DNA from: Candidatus Tumulicola scandinaviensis
GTDB taxonomy: Bacteria > Vulcanimicrobiota > Vulcanimicrobiia > Vulcanimicrobiales > Vulcanimicrobiaceae
Direction: 5' to 3'
Assembly: GCA_003140835.1 (NCBI GenBank)
Contig: PLLA01000086.1
Location: 1 to 52,781 of the forward strand
Length of the DNA: 52,781 bases
A program made the translations under genes and the position numbers. Below, piece by piece: positions 51,279-52,781 of this stretch (the first letter of the stretch is position 1; each line of letters opens with the position of its first letter). The notes below the pieces were generated by a model that did not search any database, was not told the DNA's origin, and saw nothing but the letters and a program-made list of their open reading frames with translations.

Positions 51279-52781
51279 CTATTGGCGGGGTGGTACGGTC
51301 GTTGAAAACGGGATGTTTGCGTGCGTGCGCGTGCCCGGAGCAGACGTAAAGAGCGCCGAGCGCGGGTTATTGAAGAGGTCTATCACGTCGTCTTTGCTCT
51401 TCACATTCGGGAAGACCAAGTTTGCGCCGCCGAAATGATTTACAACACTCGCCCCTCCGGATACGCGCTCACTCGTCTTCTGCCGAAGCGCGTGCGGGAT
51501 CGGTTTGCCGCCACCAGGGAACAGCCAGCCGAACGGAACCAGGTCGGAGCGCGGAACACTATCTGGGGTGGTGTGATAACCCTTGGGACGCCCGGCTTTC
51601 AGGTCTTTGTAGATGTTGTAGCCGATACCGGCAACCAATCCGAACTCCGCAAGAGCCCCTACGAACCACTTGAGCTTCGACGCAAGAGCACCCAGCCCGC
51701 CGGCGGCTGCAGTTCCCGACGAACCGATAATCGTTCCATCAGTCGCGATCGTTGCGGTCAATTTATCCAACGCGGCTTCAAGGCGAAACATGGCTATCGG
51801 CATCTGAATCGCTGACCGAGCCATCGTGGCCATAAAGACGACCCACGCGCCGCCCATCACTCCCGTGAATGCCAAGACGCCCTCACCCCACCGCTTTGCC
51901 GCATCAGGATTCGCCGCGAGGTATTGAACGGTTTTACTTAGGTGCCCAGCCCATGACTCGAACCGGTTCGTCAGGTCTGGAAGCAGCGGGAAGAAAGTCG
52001 CCTTGGGTATATTTTCCAGGTTTGTCCAGAAGACGCCCCACTGATAGATGAAGTTGTGGCTGTATTTCTTCCACATACCATCGATCGTGCCGATGGCATT
52101 CATCATGCCCCAGTTTTGCTGTCCCTTCGCATATACCGATGGGGTCAACTCGGTCGCCATGTAGCGACCGCCCTGTGCGAGAAACGCGCGCTGCAGTTCA
52201 CCGACAAATCCAACCGGGGTGAATCGGCTACGGATTGCCTCGAGGTGCTCCACGACTTTGCCGAGCAGAAGATTCCCGTGGTCCGTGAATTGCGTGCGAA
52301 GAACCCCCGCTGGACCCTTGGCCGTCGTCAATCCGAGATCGTAAAGAGCCGAATGCTGGAGCTTGCTCAGATGACCCGTCATCGTGGCCGCACCAGACAG
52401 ATACTCGATGACGCGAGCGATTCCCGAGCCACCACGACCGCTTAGGAACCCGGTCTGGCCCATCGTCATCGCCTGCTTGAATATGTCCTCTTCGGACACA
52501 CCAGCGGCGCGCGCACTCCCAATGAAAACTCGGCCCTGAGTAACCAGCTTCTGAAGGTTATCGGGCTGGACGAACATCATTTCGGCGGAGCGATCGAGCA
52601 TGTGCTGCAGCGGCGCGCCGGAGTAGACACCGAACAAGTGAGCGAGCGTGCTCATTTGCTTCACGGCGTCAACCGGATTGATATGCTTCGGACTCATCCA
52701 AAGAACGTCTGCAGCCTTCGCAATGCGCGTAAACGCATCGGTCAGCTTGGTTGGATCGTTTAATCCAGATGTTGCCGCGAT
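51279..52781 (-). CDS. Probable phage tail tape-measure protein, 5' partial
   Basis: The frame has an ATG at 52697 but stays open for 28 more codons to the window edge (IAATSGLNDPTKLTDAFTRI), so the gene continues outside. Features typical of tape-measure proteins are long helical stretches, MLDRSAEMMFVQPDNLQKLV, Gly/Ala-rich hydrophobic segments (TGVMGGAWVVFMATMARSAI, GALAEFGLVAGIGYNIY) and a low-complexity C-terminus. This indicates a prophage or phage-derived element to the right of the window. Confidence 0.65.
   Translation of the reverse strand: MAATSGLNDPTKLTDAFTRIAKAADVLWMSPKHINPVDAVKQMSTLAHLFGVYSGAPLQHMLDRSAEMMFVQPDNLQKLVTQGRVFIGSARAAGVSEEDIFKQAMTMGQTGFLSGRGGSGIARVIEYLSGAATMTGHLSKLQHSALYDLGLTTAKGPAGVLRTQFTDHGNLLLGKVVEHLEAIRSRFTPVGFVGELQRAFLAQGGRYMATELTPSVYAKGQQNWGMMNAIGTIDGMWKKYSHNFIYQWGVFWTNLENIPKATFFPLLPDLTNRFESWAGHLSKTVQYLAANPDAAKRWGEGVLAFTGVMGGAWVVFMATMARSAIQMPIAMFRLEAALDKLTATIATDGTIIGSSGTAAAGGLGALASKLKWFVGALAEFGLVAGIGYNIYKDLKAGRPKGYHTTPDSVPRSDLVPFGWLFPGGGKPIPHALRQKTSERVSGGASVVNHFGGANLVFPNVKSKDDVIDLFNNPRSALFTSAPGTRTHANIPFSTTVPPRQ

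Noticed and set aside
1-52781. CRISPR arrays, rRNA genes or insertion sequences with terminal inverted repeats
   Set aside because: No regularly spaced direct repeats, no rRNA-like blocks and no DDE transposase frame were seen anywhere in the window.

Overview
The window is GC-rich bacterial DNA. It looks like a little-studied, environmental, largely oligotrophic lineage. The mix of an adenosylcobalamin-dependent ribonucleotide reductase, several secreted S9 peptidases, many secreted proteins with TPTP/PVPIP-type linkers, and a compact fab-ffh-rpsP-rimM operon resembles Candidatus Eremiobacterota (WPS-2) or relatives. That placement is inference only: there is no rRNA here, and the sequence may come from a metagenome assembly.

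Region 1 (1-30.5 kb) is mostly chromosomal backbone. It starts inside an nrdJ gene carrying two inteins, each inserted at a catalytic cysteine. Next come an amino-acid permease, a frame-disrupted multicopper oxidase, secreted proteins, a peptide-binding lipoprotein, two S9 peptidases, a DUF2079 membrane protein, msrA, a divergent polysaccharide deacetylase, an HxlR/DoxX divergent pair and a YihY-type membrane protein. On the minus strand, one strong promoter (30494-30522) appears to drive DUF177-rpmF-fabH-fabD-fabG-acpP-ffh-rpsP-khpA-rimM. This joins fatty-acid synthesis, protein targeting and ribosome assembly in one transcript, and lacks the usual plsX, rnc, smc and ftsY.

Region 2 (30.5-38.8 kb) is accessory. 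It holds a lysozyme-like transglycosylase, a glycine-zipper protein, a truncated tyrosine recombinase, orphan small genes, lipoproteins, an H1-like basic protein and a large serine recombinase, ending near a tRNA-Ile gene.

Region 3 (38.8-43.1 kb) is a short backbone stretch with two tandem secreted phosphoesterases, a zinc-ribbon protein and a LolA-like protein.

Region 4 (43.2-52.8 kb) is a second island. It starts with an atypical tRNA-Ala-like gene and a canonical serine recombinase. It then carries small unknown genes, a two-gene SIR2-domain operon (candidate anti-phage system), a frameshifted unknown gene, a HEPN-like gene with an Rx4H motif, and ends in a probable phage tail tape-measure gene that runs off the window.

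Two things tie the islands together. A 54-residue mini-gene occurs as two full copies and two fragments, which separate the cargo modules around the SIR2 operon. A 76-bp recombinase leader from 36.9 kb recurs inverted at 46.0 kb. Several genes across the window have apparent single-base, mostly homopolymer, frameshifts, which points to sequencing error or recent decay.
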